NCBI GenBank assembly: GCA_026983835.1
Contig: JALSTH010000009.1
Location: forward strand, 20,527 to 84,526
Length of the DNA: 64,000 bases
Reading direction: 5' to 3'
DNA from: Candidatus Zixiibacteriota bacterium
GTDB lineage: Bacteria; Zixibacteria; MSB-5A5; UM-FILTER-46-8
Below the pieces are notes generated by a model that was given only the letters and a program-made list of their open reading frames with translations, made no database searches and was not told the DNA's origin. Both the position numbers and the translations under genes were made by a program. How positions within the stretch are numbered: position 1 is the first letter of the stretch; the number at the start of each line of letters is the position of its first letter. This document shows positions 37,323 to 44,573 of this stretch, in pieces.

Positions 37323-37880
37323 ATGGCGGTTCATATAACGGGAGGAGATTTTGGCGGGCGAAGGTTGGAAACATTATCGGGATTATCGGCAAGACCTACT
37401 TCCTCTTCGGTTCGGAAAGCTATTTTCAGTATTTTGGGGGGAAGTATTATCGGAGCGAAGGTAATCGATTTCTTTTGCGCCGGCGGAACTCTTGGAATTG
37501 AAGCTTTATCTCAGGGGGCGGAAAGTTGCTGTTTTGTGGAGAATGGATATAAAGCGATTCGTGTCCTAAAAAAAAACATCGAAAACCTTCAGCTTTGGGA
37601 AAGCAGCGAATTATTGGCTATGAATGTCCTTTCTTCAATTAGGGTATTGGAAAAAAAAGGGGAGGGCTTCGATATACTTTTTGCCGATCCGCCATACGGA
37701 AAGCCATTGGCTCTGCCGCTGATAAATAGGATTCAAACTTCCAATATTCTCAACGAAGGGGCAATAATGGTTTTGGAAATTTCCTCCCGTAATAAAATCA
37801 GGTTTCCCGCTTCGATTGAGGTAATAAAATCGAGGGTCTCCGGTGATACGGCGATACACTTTATTTCCTTTGACAGCTAA
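37323..37880 (+). CDS. rsmD: 16S rRNA (guanine966-N2)-methyltransferase RsmD
   Basis: A 185-residue RsmD-type methyltransferase. Motifs: ITGGDFGGRRLE at the start, RPTSSSVRKAIFSIL, the SAM loop VIDFFCAGGTLGIEALS and the catalytic FADPPYG. It starts six bases after the PilM-like gene. The order rsmD-coaD is common in bacteria and supports the call. Confidence 0.95.
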   Translation: MAVHITGGDFGGRRLETLSGLSARPTSSSVRKAIFSILGGSIIGAKVIDFFCAGGTLGIEALSQGAESCCFVENGYKAIRVLKKNIENLQLWESSELLAMNVLSSIRVLEKKGEGFDILFADPPYGKPLALPLINRIQTSNILNEGAIMVLEISSRNKIRFPASIEVIKSRVSGDTAIHFISFDS

Positions 37881-37910
37881 AAATGTTTATACTATTTTAT
37901 TGTTGAGAAT

Positions 37911-38423
37911 ATGAGTATAAAATTTGAAAGAAAAGCAGCACTTTATCCGGGGAGTTTCGATCCGATAACCAACGGGCATTTGGATATTATTAAACGGGCG
38001 TTGAATATATTTGATTATTTAGTGATAGCGGTTGCGGTTAATACGGATAAAAAAACCCTGTTTACCAAAGAAGAGAGGATCGAATTGATTACCGGTGCTG
38101 TTCGGGATTTGGACGGCGTAGAGGTTACGAGTTTTACCGGCTTGACCGCCGAATTCGCCAAAAGCAAAGGCGTCAAAGCCATTGTCAGGGGCTTGAGGAT
38201 GGTTTCCGATTTTGAGTATGAATTTCAGATGGCATTGATGAATAGAAAACTTATGCCGGAAGCGGATACGATTTTCCTGATGCCTTCCGAGAAATACACC
38301 TACCTTTCATCATCGTTGATAAAGGACATCGGGAAATATAACGGAAAAATAGAATGCTTTCTCCCTCCAAATGTTGTGGAGGCTTTGGGTAAAAAGTTTC
38401 AGATAAAAAACTATCGGGGTTGA
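37911..38423 (+). CDS. coaD: Phosphopantetheine adenylyltransferase
   Basis: CoaD transfers AMP from ATP to 4'-phosphopantetheine, the penultimate step of coenzyme A synthesis. The N-terminal ALYPGSFDPITNGHLDII carries the T-x-G-H nucleotidyltransferase motif. VVSDFEYEFQMA and TYLSSSLIKDI are the second and third conserved blocks. The 170-residue length is normal. It lies 30 bases after rsmD, and its stop is two bases from the next ATG. Confidence 0.97.
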   Translation: MSIKFERKAALYPGSFDPITNGHLDIIKRALNIFDYLVIAVAVNTDKKTLFTKEERIELITGAVRDLDGVEVTSFTGLTAEFAKSKGVKAIVRGLRMVSDFEYEFQMALMNRKLMPEADTIFLMPSEKYTYLSSSLIKDIGKYNGKIECFLPPNVVEALGKKFQIKNYRG

Positions 38424-38425
38424 TT

Positions 38426-39757
38426 ATGCTTTATAAAGAACAGATAATGAAGGTCCTTGACGGAATGATAGGGGGATTTAAGGCCGCTAAGGGGGAGCTT
38501 GTTTTAATAGAGGAGGATTTGAACTTAACTCGTTTTGCGGAGTCTGCAATTATTCAGAATATCTCGCGCTATGATAGGACAATGTTTGTGCGCGCTGTGG
38601 CTGATAAGAGGGTCGGTGTGGCGGTAACGAATCAATTGGATACCGATGGCATTCTCAAAGCTATTAAAGCCGCTGAGGAGATAGCCTTGATGCAGAACCC
38701 CGACCCCGATTTTCCCGACTTGGCGAAATATCCAACTGTTGAGGGATCGAAAAAGGCATATTATAAAGATACCGCCGAATTGTCTCCTAACAAGCGGGCT
38801 GAGGAAGCTAAAGAATGCGCAAAAAAATCCGCACCCCAAAATCTTAAGGCAACCGGGGCTTATCAATCGAATGTGAAAACAACGGCTGTTGCCAACACCG
38901 AAGGGACCCGCCAATTTTTCACCGAAACGAGCGCTTGGCTGACGCTGACTGTCTCCGGCAAGAACTCGGTTTCCGGTTGGGCACAATCTTTCTCCCGAAA
39001 TTCAAAAGATATCGATGGAAACGGGGTCGCTGAAACAGCGGTCGGCAAGGCGATGTTATCGGCAAAGAAAGTTAAAATGCCGCCGGGCGAATATACCGTT
39101 ATACTCGAACCGGCTGCGGTAGCCGATATGGTTTTATTTTTAGGTTTTTTAGGTTTCGGAGCAAAGACACTTCTCTCACACAGATCATTTATGGCAGGGA
39201 AAATCGGACAAAAGATAACCGGCGATAATATCACTATAATCGAGGATCCGTTTAATTCGAGGATTAACGCTATGCCTTTCGATTATGAGGGAGTTCCGAA
39301 GAAAAAGGTTCCTTTGATTGAAAACGGTATTGCCAAGGGAGTAGTCAGCAATAGGTACTATGCCGCAAAGCTTGGAATAAAATCGACGGGGAACGCTTTA
39401 CCCCCGAATAACAATTATGGTCCCTACCCAAAGGCGATGGTAATGAAAGGGGGAAATTCTTCCATAGATAAAATGATTGCTTCCACGAAGAAAGGTATCT
39501 TGATTACTCATTGGTGGTATATCAATTTCCTAAATCCGATGAAAACGCAAATTACCGGCACATCTATTGATGGAACTATGCTTATTGAGGATGGAAAGGT
39601 AGTATCCGGTGTCGATGATATGAGAATGGGGCAATCGATTTTAGAGGCTTTTTCCAATGTGGAAGCCCTTTCCTCCGAATTGACGCTTTGTCCGAAATAC
39701 GGCGCCTTGATGCTCATCCCCTCATTAAAGATCCACAATTTTAATTTTATGGGGTAG
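38426..39757 (+). CDS. TldD/PmbA family protein, TldE-like (no HExxH)
   Basis: A 443-residue member of the TldD/TldE (PmbA) family. The ATG at 38426 is chosen over a TTG at 38420. The C-terminal block THWWYINFLNPMKTQITGTSIDGTMLIEDGKVV...DMRMGQS matches the shared core of TldD and TldE. The metalloprotease motif HExxxH that marks active TldD is not seen, so this is TldE-like, the non-catalytic partner. In E. coli TldD and TldE form a heterodimer that trims peptides. No TldD partner is beside it here. Confidence 0.88.
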   Translation: MLYKEQIMKVLDGMIGGFKAAKGELVLIEEDLNLTRFAESAIIQNISRYDRTMFVRAVADKRVGVAVTNQLDTDGILKAIKAAEEIALMQNPDPDFPDLAKYPTVEGSKKAYYKDTAELSPNKRAEEAKECAKKSAPQNLKATGAYQSNVKTTAVANTEGTRQFFTETSAWLTLTVSGKNSVSGWAQSFSRNSKDIDGNGVAETAVGKAMLSAKKVKMPPGEYTVILEPAAVADMVLFLGFLGFGAKTLLSHRSFMAGKIGQKITGDNITIIEDPFNSRINAMPFDYEGVPKKKVPLIENGIAKGVVSNRYYAAKLGIKSTGNALPPNNNYGPYPKAMVMKGGNSSIDKMIASTKKGILITHWWYINFLNPMKTQITGTSIDGTMLIEDGKVVSGVDDMRMGQSILEAFSNVEALSSELTLCPKYGALMLIPSLKIHNFNFMG

Positions 39758-40381
39758 ATGAAAACATTATTTTTGATCCCCCTTTTGGTTTTAATCGGCG
39801 TTGTTCAAAGTATCTCTTCTCCTATGCTTTTACAATTGGATGCTGCATATCGCCCGCAGGTAAAAACATCGAGGATAGATTACCCCTATTTATCCGCTTG
39901 GGAGGGATTTGTGGACATACCTTCTTTCGGGTTGAGGACAGCAACAAACATTCATAACGAATGGTATCTCGCAGTTTATTACCGTTATTTGCATAAATCC
40001 GATGGAATCGATGGTGGGAATAATATCTCCCTTGATCGTCAAATTATCACTGTTGGACCATATTACCGTTCGCCTACAACGGAGAGCGGGAGTTTTTTTA
40101 TAAACCTATATTTGGGTATAGGAGTGGCATTGTCCGATTTTGAGATGGATATCGGGGGGAAGACGGATAAATTATCAGGTAATTATATATCGCTGATTTT
40201 TGGATTGGAGTTTGAGAAGAATATTTTCGGCGATTTCAGTTTGCTGAGCCGTCTTAATTATAGTATGATTAATTCTAAATTAAAGGGTGATATCGGCGAG
40301 CAGGGAATTCCCATTGAAATTACCTTAAAGAATTCCGGGCTTGATATTGCTTTGGGTATTGGATATAAGTTTGAGATATAG
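39758..40381 (+). CDS. Probable outer-membrane protein, unknown function
   Basis: A 207-residue protein with a signal peptide (MKTLFLIPLLVLIGVVQSISS) and then alternating strands with many Tyr, Ser and Gly residues: WYLAVYYRYLHKSDG, TVGPYYRSPTTESG, YISLIFGLEFEKNIFG and the last strand IALGIGYKFEI. This is the pattern of a small beta-barrel of about eight strands. The start codon directly abuts the stop of the previous gene. No specific family is recognised. Confidence 0.62.
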   Translation: MKTLFLIPLLVLIGVVQSISSPMLLQLDAAYRPQVKTSRIDYPYLSAWEGFVDIPSFGLRTATNIHNEWYLAVYYRYLHKSDGIDGGNNISLDRQIITVGPYYRSPTTESGSFFINLYLGIGVALSDFEMDIGGKTDKLSGNYISLIFGLEFEKNIFGDFSLLSRLNYSMINSKLKGDIGEQGIPIEITLKNSGLDIALGIGYKFEI

Positions 40382-40389
40382 GAGATAGG

Positions 40390-40665
40390 ATGCTGACCCG
40401 TAGAAAATTTATTATTTCCTCCTCTATTACTTGCGCCGGACTGGTTTTTCTAAATTCGTTTCCCATTCCCTTGAGCAAACCGCCAAATGGAGCGGGCGGA
40501 TCGATAACGAATAAACGCATACTTTATGGGAATGCGAGATACGGTTGCTCGACACCTAAAACCTGCCCCGAATATTTGGAGGGAGTAGCATCCGGTGTCG
40601 TTTCCTTCGAGCATTTCGCATTTACGGCGTACGATGGCGGCATATATCATCAGCGATTTGCTTAG
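40390..40665 (+). CDS. Short protein with a Tat-signal-like start, overlapping prmC
   Basis: A 91-residue ORF with AGGAGATAGG just before its ATG. It begins MLTRRKFIISSSI, a twin-arginine Tat-type signal start, with a hydrophobic stretch to about residue 24. The rest (YGNARYGCSTPKTCPEYLE, then FEHFAFTAYDGG) is not a known domain. It ends 32 bases inside the prmC start. It could be a real small exported protein or a remnant of a larger Tat substrate. The lack of a close family is the main doubt. Confidence 0.45.
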   Translation: MLTRRKFIISSSITCAGLVFLNSFPIPLSKPPNGAGGSITNKRILYGNARYGCSTPKTCPEYLEGVASGVVSFEHFAFTAYDGGIYHQRFA

Positions 40666-41491
40666 AAAGATAATTGCTACTCTGAAGGAGAACGATGTTT
40701 CGGAACCGGAGGTTTCCGCAGAGCGGATATTATCCCACATAACCGGATTAAGCCGCGCCGATTTATATTCCGCTACCGATAAAATTATCCTTGATCCCGA
40801 AATTCACAGAGCGAAAGCAATGATGGAAAGACGGATAAGCGGCGAACCATTGGCTTACATTATTGGCGAATGTGCATTCTACAACATTAAATTGAGAATC
40901 GACAATAGGGTTTTGGTGCCGAGGCCCGAGACGGAAATTCTGGTTGATGAAGCCATAAAAAGGCTCAAAGATATTAGAGGAAAGAAAAAGGTGGCGGACA
41001 TCGGGACCGGGTCCGGGAATATCGCTATCAGTTTGGTTTTTAATGTGAGCGATTTAAGGGTTATTGCCACCGACATCAACCGCTCCATAATAGAATTAGC
41101 TGAAAGCAATGCCATCTTAAATGGTGTCAGCGGTAAAATTAACTTTCTTGTTGGGGAGTTGTTCGAACCTTTGGTGGATTATAGAAATAAATTTGATGCG
41201 GTAATTTCCAATCCACCTTATATCGGCATTGACGAAAAAGATAATCTTCCGATTGAAGTGCGGAAGTATGAACCAACTGAGGCTTTGTTTGCCGGTGATG
41301 ACGGCCTATCGATTATAAGAAAGATTATTGAGCAAGCGCCCGAGTATCTTAAACAAGGAGGTTTCCTTGCGATGGAGATAGGGTATAAACAGGGAGCGGA
41401 AGCAAAAGAATTGATGAGCAGCCGATTCGGCGGTATCAAAATAATAAAGGATTATGTCGGCAGGGATAGAGTTGTCATTGGAAGCCTATAG
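40634..41491 (+). CDS. prmC: Release factor glutamine methyltransferase PrmC
   Basis: PrmC (HemK) methylates the Gln of the GGQ motif in peptide-chain release factors. The 285-residue product from the ATG at 40634 has an N-terminal helical domain, VLVPRPETEILVDEA, the SAM motif VADIGTGSGNIAISL and the catalytic ISNPPYIG. An upstream in-frame start at 40595 lies well inside the previous gene and is less likely. prfA is not adjacent in the window. Confidence 0.95.
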   Translation: MAAYIISDLLRKIIATLKENDVSEPEVSAERILSHITGLSRADLYSATDKIILDPEIHRAKAMMERRISGEPLAYIIGECAFYNIKLRIDNRVLVPRPETEILVDEAIKRLKDIRGKKKVADIGTGSGNIAISLVFNVSDLRVIATDINRSIIELAESNAILNGVSGKINFLVGELFEPLVDYRNKFDAVISNPPYIGIDEKDNLPIEVRKYEPTEALFAGDDGLSIIRKIIEQAPEYLKQGGFLAMEIGYKQGAEAKELMSSRFGGIKIIKDYVGRDRVVIGSL

Positions 41492-41555
41492 ATGAGAAAC
41501 CAAATAATTTACTCGGAAAGGATTATTGGGCGGAGGAGCGTTTCGATCCCTTATT

Positions 41556-42041
41556 TTAATCAATTTCGCCGAACTCCTTGAGCCAGTAGTTTATTTCTTC
41601 CTCCGATATGGACTCGGGCTTTTCCGGTTTGCCTTTGTGTTTGTGTTCGACTTCCCCGAGGATTTCTAAAAACTCTTGAGCGGAGATAACATTTTTTACG
41701 GATGATTTTACATAAATCCCAATATCTTTGTAATCGGAGGAAACTACCGTGATTTGTGAAGTATCGTCCGCTGTCTTAACGATATTACGGATTTTATTAT
41801 CGGCGTTGGTTCCCTTTGAAAAGATAACTTTTACGCCCGGAGGAGATTTCTCCTTCTCGATTACTCCCATCTGCCCATCGAAAACCACTACCGAATGCTG
41901 TCTTTTATGAACATAGAGGTTATATAATTTCTGTAGCAATTGTTTCCTGGCGGTTTCGGGTTGATTTTGCATATATTTTGCGAGACTCGCGTCGGCAAAA
42001 ATTACATTATATCCATCGACTAAATAATACATTGTTTTCAT
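41556..42041 (-). CDS. YacP-like NYN-domain protein
   Basis: A 161-residue NYN (PIN-like) protein of the YacP/DUF901 type. Motifs: YYLVDGYNVIF (metal-binding Asp on the first strand), SVVVFDGQMG, SKGTNADNKI and VVSSDYKDI, the acidic set of NYN nucleases. In Bacillus YacP is called an RNase-like protein. The first strand begins just after the start, so either the first ATG (42041) or the one three codons in (42032) could be used. It is the only minus-strand gene in this part of the window. Confidence 0.88.
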   Translation of the reverse strand: MKTMYYLVDGYNVIFADASLAKYMQNQPETARKQLLQKLYNLYVHKRQHSVVVFDGQMGVIEKEKSPPGVKVIFSKGTNADNKIRNIVKTADDTSQITVVSSDYKDIGIYVKSSVKNVISAQEFLEILGEVEHKHKGKPEKPESISEEEINYWLKEFGEID

Positions 42042-42132
42042 TTCAGTTGTGCAAGTATGTTGAAACTCTCGGGGTAATTATATTATAAATTTATATGTAA
42101 TTCAAGGTTTTTGGGATTTCTGCTTTTAATAG

Positions 42133-42159
42133 TTGACCATAAAGGATTGATATTATAAT
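42133..42159 (+). promoter_or_regulatory. Weak candidate promoter for the conserved membrane protein
   Basis: TTGACC (42133-42138) is followed by TATAAT (42154-42159) at only 15 bases, shorter than the ideal 17. It lies 37 bases before the ATG at 42196, so it may be the promoter despite the short spacer. Confidence 0.4.
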
Positions 42160-42195
42160 TTATGAGTTGATGAATTTAATTTAAGGATAAAAGAA

Positions 42196-43047
42196 ATGAA
42201 AACTAAAAACACAATATTATGGGTTTTAGCTTTTTTAATCACAATTGCTTTCGCAGTATATCAACGGACTACGGGACCTACTTATCCGATGAAAGGGAAC
42301 GGTGCTTTAGGTGGTTCAGTAATCGAATATAAATTGGATAGGAGCCACGGCGGAGACGATGATTCCAGGGTAAGCATTAAAATACCGGACGGTTCGATAG
42401 AAGGAGTTTTATATTATAAGCGTTATAAAACCGATGATGCTTGGACTATGGTGCATATGAATTATGATGGCGATGAGTTAGTTGCTTATCTTCCTCATCA
42501 ACCGCCGGCGGGCAAATTACAATATCATATAAAATTGAATCGGGGAAACAGTGAAGTAAGGTTACCGAAATATACCGATGTGGTGATGAGGTTCAAGGGG
42601 AATGTGCCTTTATGGATTCTAATTCCCCATATTCTGCTGATGTTCACCGCTATGTTGCTTTCAACCCGTACGGGATTGCAAGCATTACTAACCACCGATA
42701 AACTGAAATCATTATCTTTTTATACAATAATTATATTATTCTTCGGCGGGCTTATTTTTGGACCTATTGTTCAAAAGTTTGCTTTTGGGGAATATTGGAC
42801 CGGGATACCCTTCGGGATAGACCTAACTGATAATAAAACCTTAATTGCATTTATAGGTTGGTTGATCGCCTTGATTGCCGTTTATAAGGGTAAAAGCCCT
42901 CGCTTGTTTGTAATAGGGGCATCAGTATTAACCTTATTAATATTTATGATTCCGCATAGTGCGTTGGGTTCCGAGCTTGATTATTCAACCGGGAATATCA
43001 AGCAGGCCGGTTATTTCCTAAAACATATTTCGTGGCTGAAGGTTTAG
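42196..43047 (+). CDS. Conserved membrane protein with extracytoplasmic domain, unknown function
   Basis: A 283-residue protein. It has a signal anchor (residues 7-22), then the sequence YQRTTGPTYPMKG, then an extracytoplasmic beta domain (VIEYKLDRSHGG through LPKYTDVVMRFKG), and then four membrane segments (about 136-155, 172-195, 213-230 and 234-254). The RTTGPTYP opening is, from memory, common to a set of unnamed proteins in the Bacteroidetes/Calditrichaeota area, with no known role. It lies 73 bases before the IscS-like gene, with no terminator between them. Confidence 0.7.
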   Translation: MKTKNTILWVLAFLITIAFAVYQRTTGPTYPMKGNGALGGSVIEYKLDRSHGGDDDSRVSIKIPDGSIEGVLYYKRYKTDDAWTMVHMNYDGDELVAYLPHQPPAGKLQYHIKLNRGNSEVRLPKYTDVVMRFKGNVPLWILIPHILLMFTAMLLSTRTGLQALLTTDKLKSLSFYTIIILFFGGLIFGPIVQKFAFGEYWTGIPFGIDLTDNKTLIAFIGWLIALIAVYKGKSPRLFVIGASVLTLLIFMIPHSALGSELDYSTGNIKQAGYFLKHISWLKV

Positions 43048-43120
43048 AACGGCTATCCTTATGAAAATAATGCGGATTTGATGTCGATTTTCTTTCGCAT
43101 AATAAATTAAGGAATATAAA

Positions 43121-44356
43121 TTGAGTAATATGGAAAATAAAATAAGATTTTTCGATGGCTCATCTACAACCCCTGTCGATGTACGGGTGGTCGAGAAAAT
43201 GTTGCCCTACTTTACCGAAAATTACGGCAATCCCTCATCCCATATCCATACGCTCGGCGTATCGGCAGGTAATGCTTTGGAGGAAGCGCGCCGCAGTGTC
43301 GCTGAAATGCTAAATGCCGCCAATAATGAGATTTATTTTACTTCGGGGGCTACCGAAGCGAACAATATCGCTCTTTTAGGTTATCTCAAAGCTCATCCGA
43401 ATAACGGTAGGCATATTATCCTTTCGGAGATAGAACATTTTTCGGTGCTGAATATTGGATATCGCTTAAGGCGCGAGGGGTATGAGATTACATTTCTTCC
43501 GGTCGATAAATATGGTCTTGTTTCACCGGATGATTTGAAAAAATCGATTAAAAAAGAAACCTCCGTCGTATCTATCCAACATGCCAATCCGGAAATTGGA
43601 ACGATACAATATATCGCCGATCTTTCGAAAATTGCCAGAGAATACGGGGTTTATTTCCATACCGATTCAACAGCCGCCGCAGGTAATATTCCGGTGGATG
43701 TTAACTCTTTGGGCGTGGATTCGATGACATTATCCGCTCATAATTATTATGGTCCCAAAGGCGTAGGGGCCCTTTATCTGCGTAAAGGGATTAGATTATC
43801 TCCGCTGTTTGAGGGCGGATTTCAGGAGGGAGGATTGCGTCCGGGAACCGAAAACCTACCGGGTATTGTCGGTATGGGGGAAGCATCATCCATAGCCATA
43901 AGAGAGATTCCCGCTCGTGTTAAACATCTTGAGCTTCTTGGGAAAAAGCTATGGATGGAACTTGAGGATAGAATAGAGTTTATCCATTTCACCGGACATC
44001 CCGAAAGGCGTCTGCCCGGTAATGTCAGCTTCTGGATAGAATTCGTCGAAGGGGAATCATTGCAGCTAATGTTGAGCATAAAGGGGGTGATGGCGTCATC
44101 CGGTTCTGCTTGCTCATCGAATCTTAAAGGGGAAGATGAATATGACCTTGCCGCTTCGCATATTTTAACGGCGGTTGGTGTGCCTGCCGAGTTTTGTTCC
44201 GGCTCGATTACTTTTAGTATGATTAAGGATATTCGGGATGAGGATATTGATTACCTCCTTGAGGAATTACTTCCCATAGTGGAGAGGTTGTTATCTATGT
44301 CACCCCTATATGCCGATTATAAAAAGCGAAAAATGAGTAAGAACAATAATACCTAA
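43121..44356 (+). CDS. IscS/NifS-like protein lacking the PLP-binding lysine
   Basis: A 411-residue member of the class V aminotransferase fold, closest to IscS/NifS cysteine desulfurases. The TTG at 43121 is chosen over the ATG at 43130 because AAGGA lies at a good distance. Family motifs include TSGATEANNIALLG, FHTDSTAAAGNIPVDV and GSACSS, with the persulfide Cys at 331. The strand that carries the Schiff-base lysine in IscS (SGHKIYGPKG) reads SAHNYYGPKG here, so residue 208 is Asn. This is not a sequencing frameshift, as the motif is intact on both sides. Archaeoglobus fulgidus IscS also lacks that lysine. Without it, PLP cannot be held as an internal aldimine, so cysteine desulfurase activity is doubtful. 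It stands apart from any iscU. Confidence 0.9.
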   Translation: MSNMENKIRFFDGSSTTPVDVRVVEKMLPYFTENYGNPSSHIHTLGVSAGNALEEARRSVAEMLNAANNEIYFTSGATEANNIALLGYLKAHPNNGRHIILSEIEHFSVLNIGYRLRREGYEITFLPVDKYGLVSPDDLKKSIKKETSVVSIQHANPEIGTIQYIADLSKIAREYGVYFHTDSTAAAGNIPVDVNSLGVDSMTLSAHNYYGPKGVGALYLRKGIRLSPLFEGGFQEGGLRPGTENLPGIVGMGEASSIAIREIPARVKHLELLGKKLWMELEDRIEFIHFTGHPERRLPGNVSFWIEFVEGESLQLMLSIKGVMASSGSACSSNLKGEDEYDLAASHILTAVGVPAEFCSGSITFSMIKDIRDEDIDYLLEELLPIVERLLSMSPLYADYKKRKMSKNNNT

Positions 44357-44407
44357 AAATGTGTGTAACCGCTTATCGTTTTAGGTCGTGGAAAAATGTT
44401 TTTTTAC

Positions 44408-44436
44408 TTGCAAAATGACGGCTTTTACCCTATATT
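44408..44436 (+). promoter_or_regulatory. Promoter of the subtilase gene at 44574
   Basis: TTGCAA (44408-44413) and TATATT (44431-44436) with 17 bases between them. It lies about 130 bases before the start, so the message has a long leader that includes the orphan SD at 44503. Confidence 0.65.
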
Positions 44437-44502
44437 ATAAAAGGTAACACAGTTTTCTTCTGTTGATAGTTATATAAATACTTCAATACTATGTTTACCC
44501 CC

Positions 44503-44515
44503 GAAAGGAGGTGAT
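44503..44515 (+). promoter_or_regulatory. Orphan SD-like sequence in the leader
   Basis: GAAAGGAGGTGAT is a near-perfect complement of the 16S rRNA 3' end but stands about 60 bases before the real start, which has its own GGAGG. No ATG follows at normal spacing. A GTG inside it (44511) would open only a 14-codon frame. The leader of the propeller gene has a similar element. Confidence 0.45.
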
Positions 44516-44573
44516 ACTAAGACTGCTAAAAACTATCCCAATCAATAAAAATTAAACGCGGAGGAAATTGTAA

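Noticed and set aside
44511..44555. Leader peptide opening at GTG inside the orphan SD
   Set aside because: The start would overlap its own SD, leaving no spacing for initiation.
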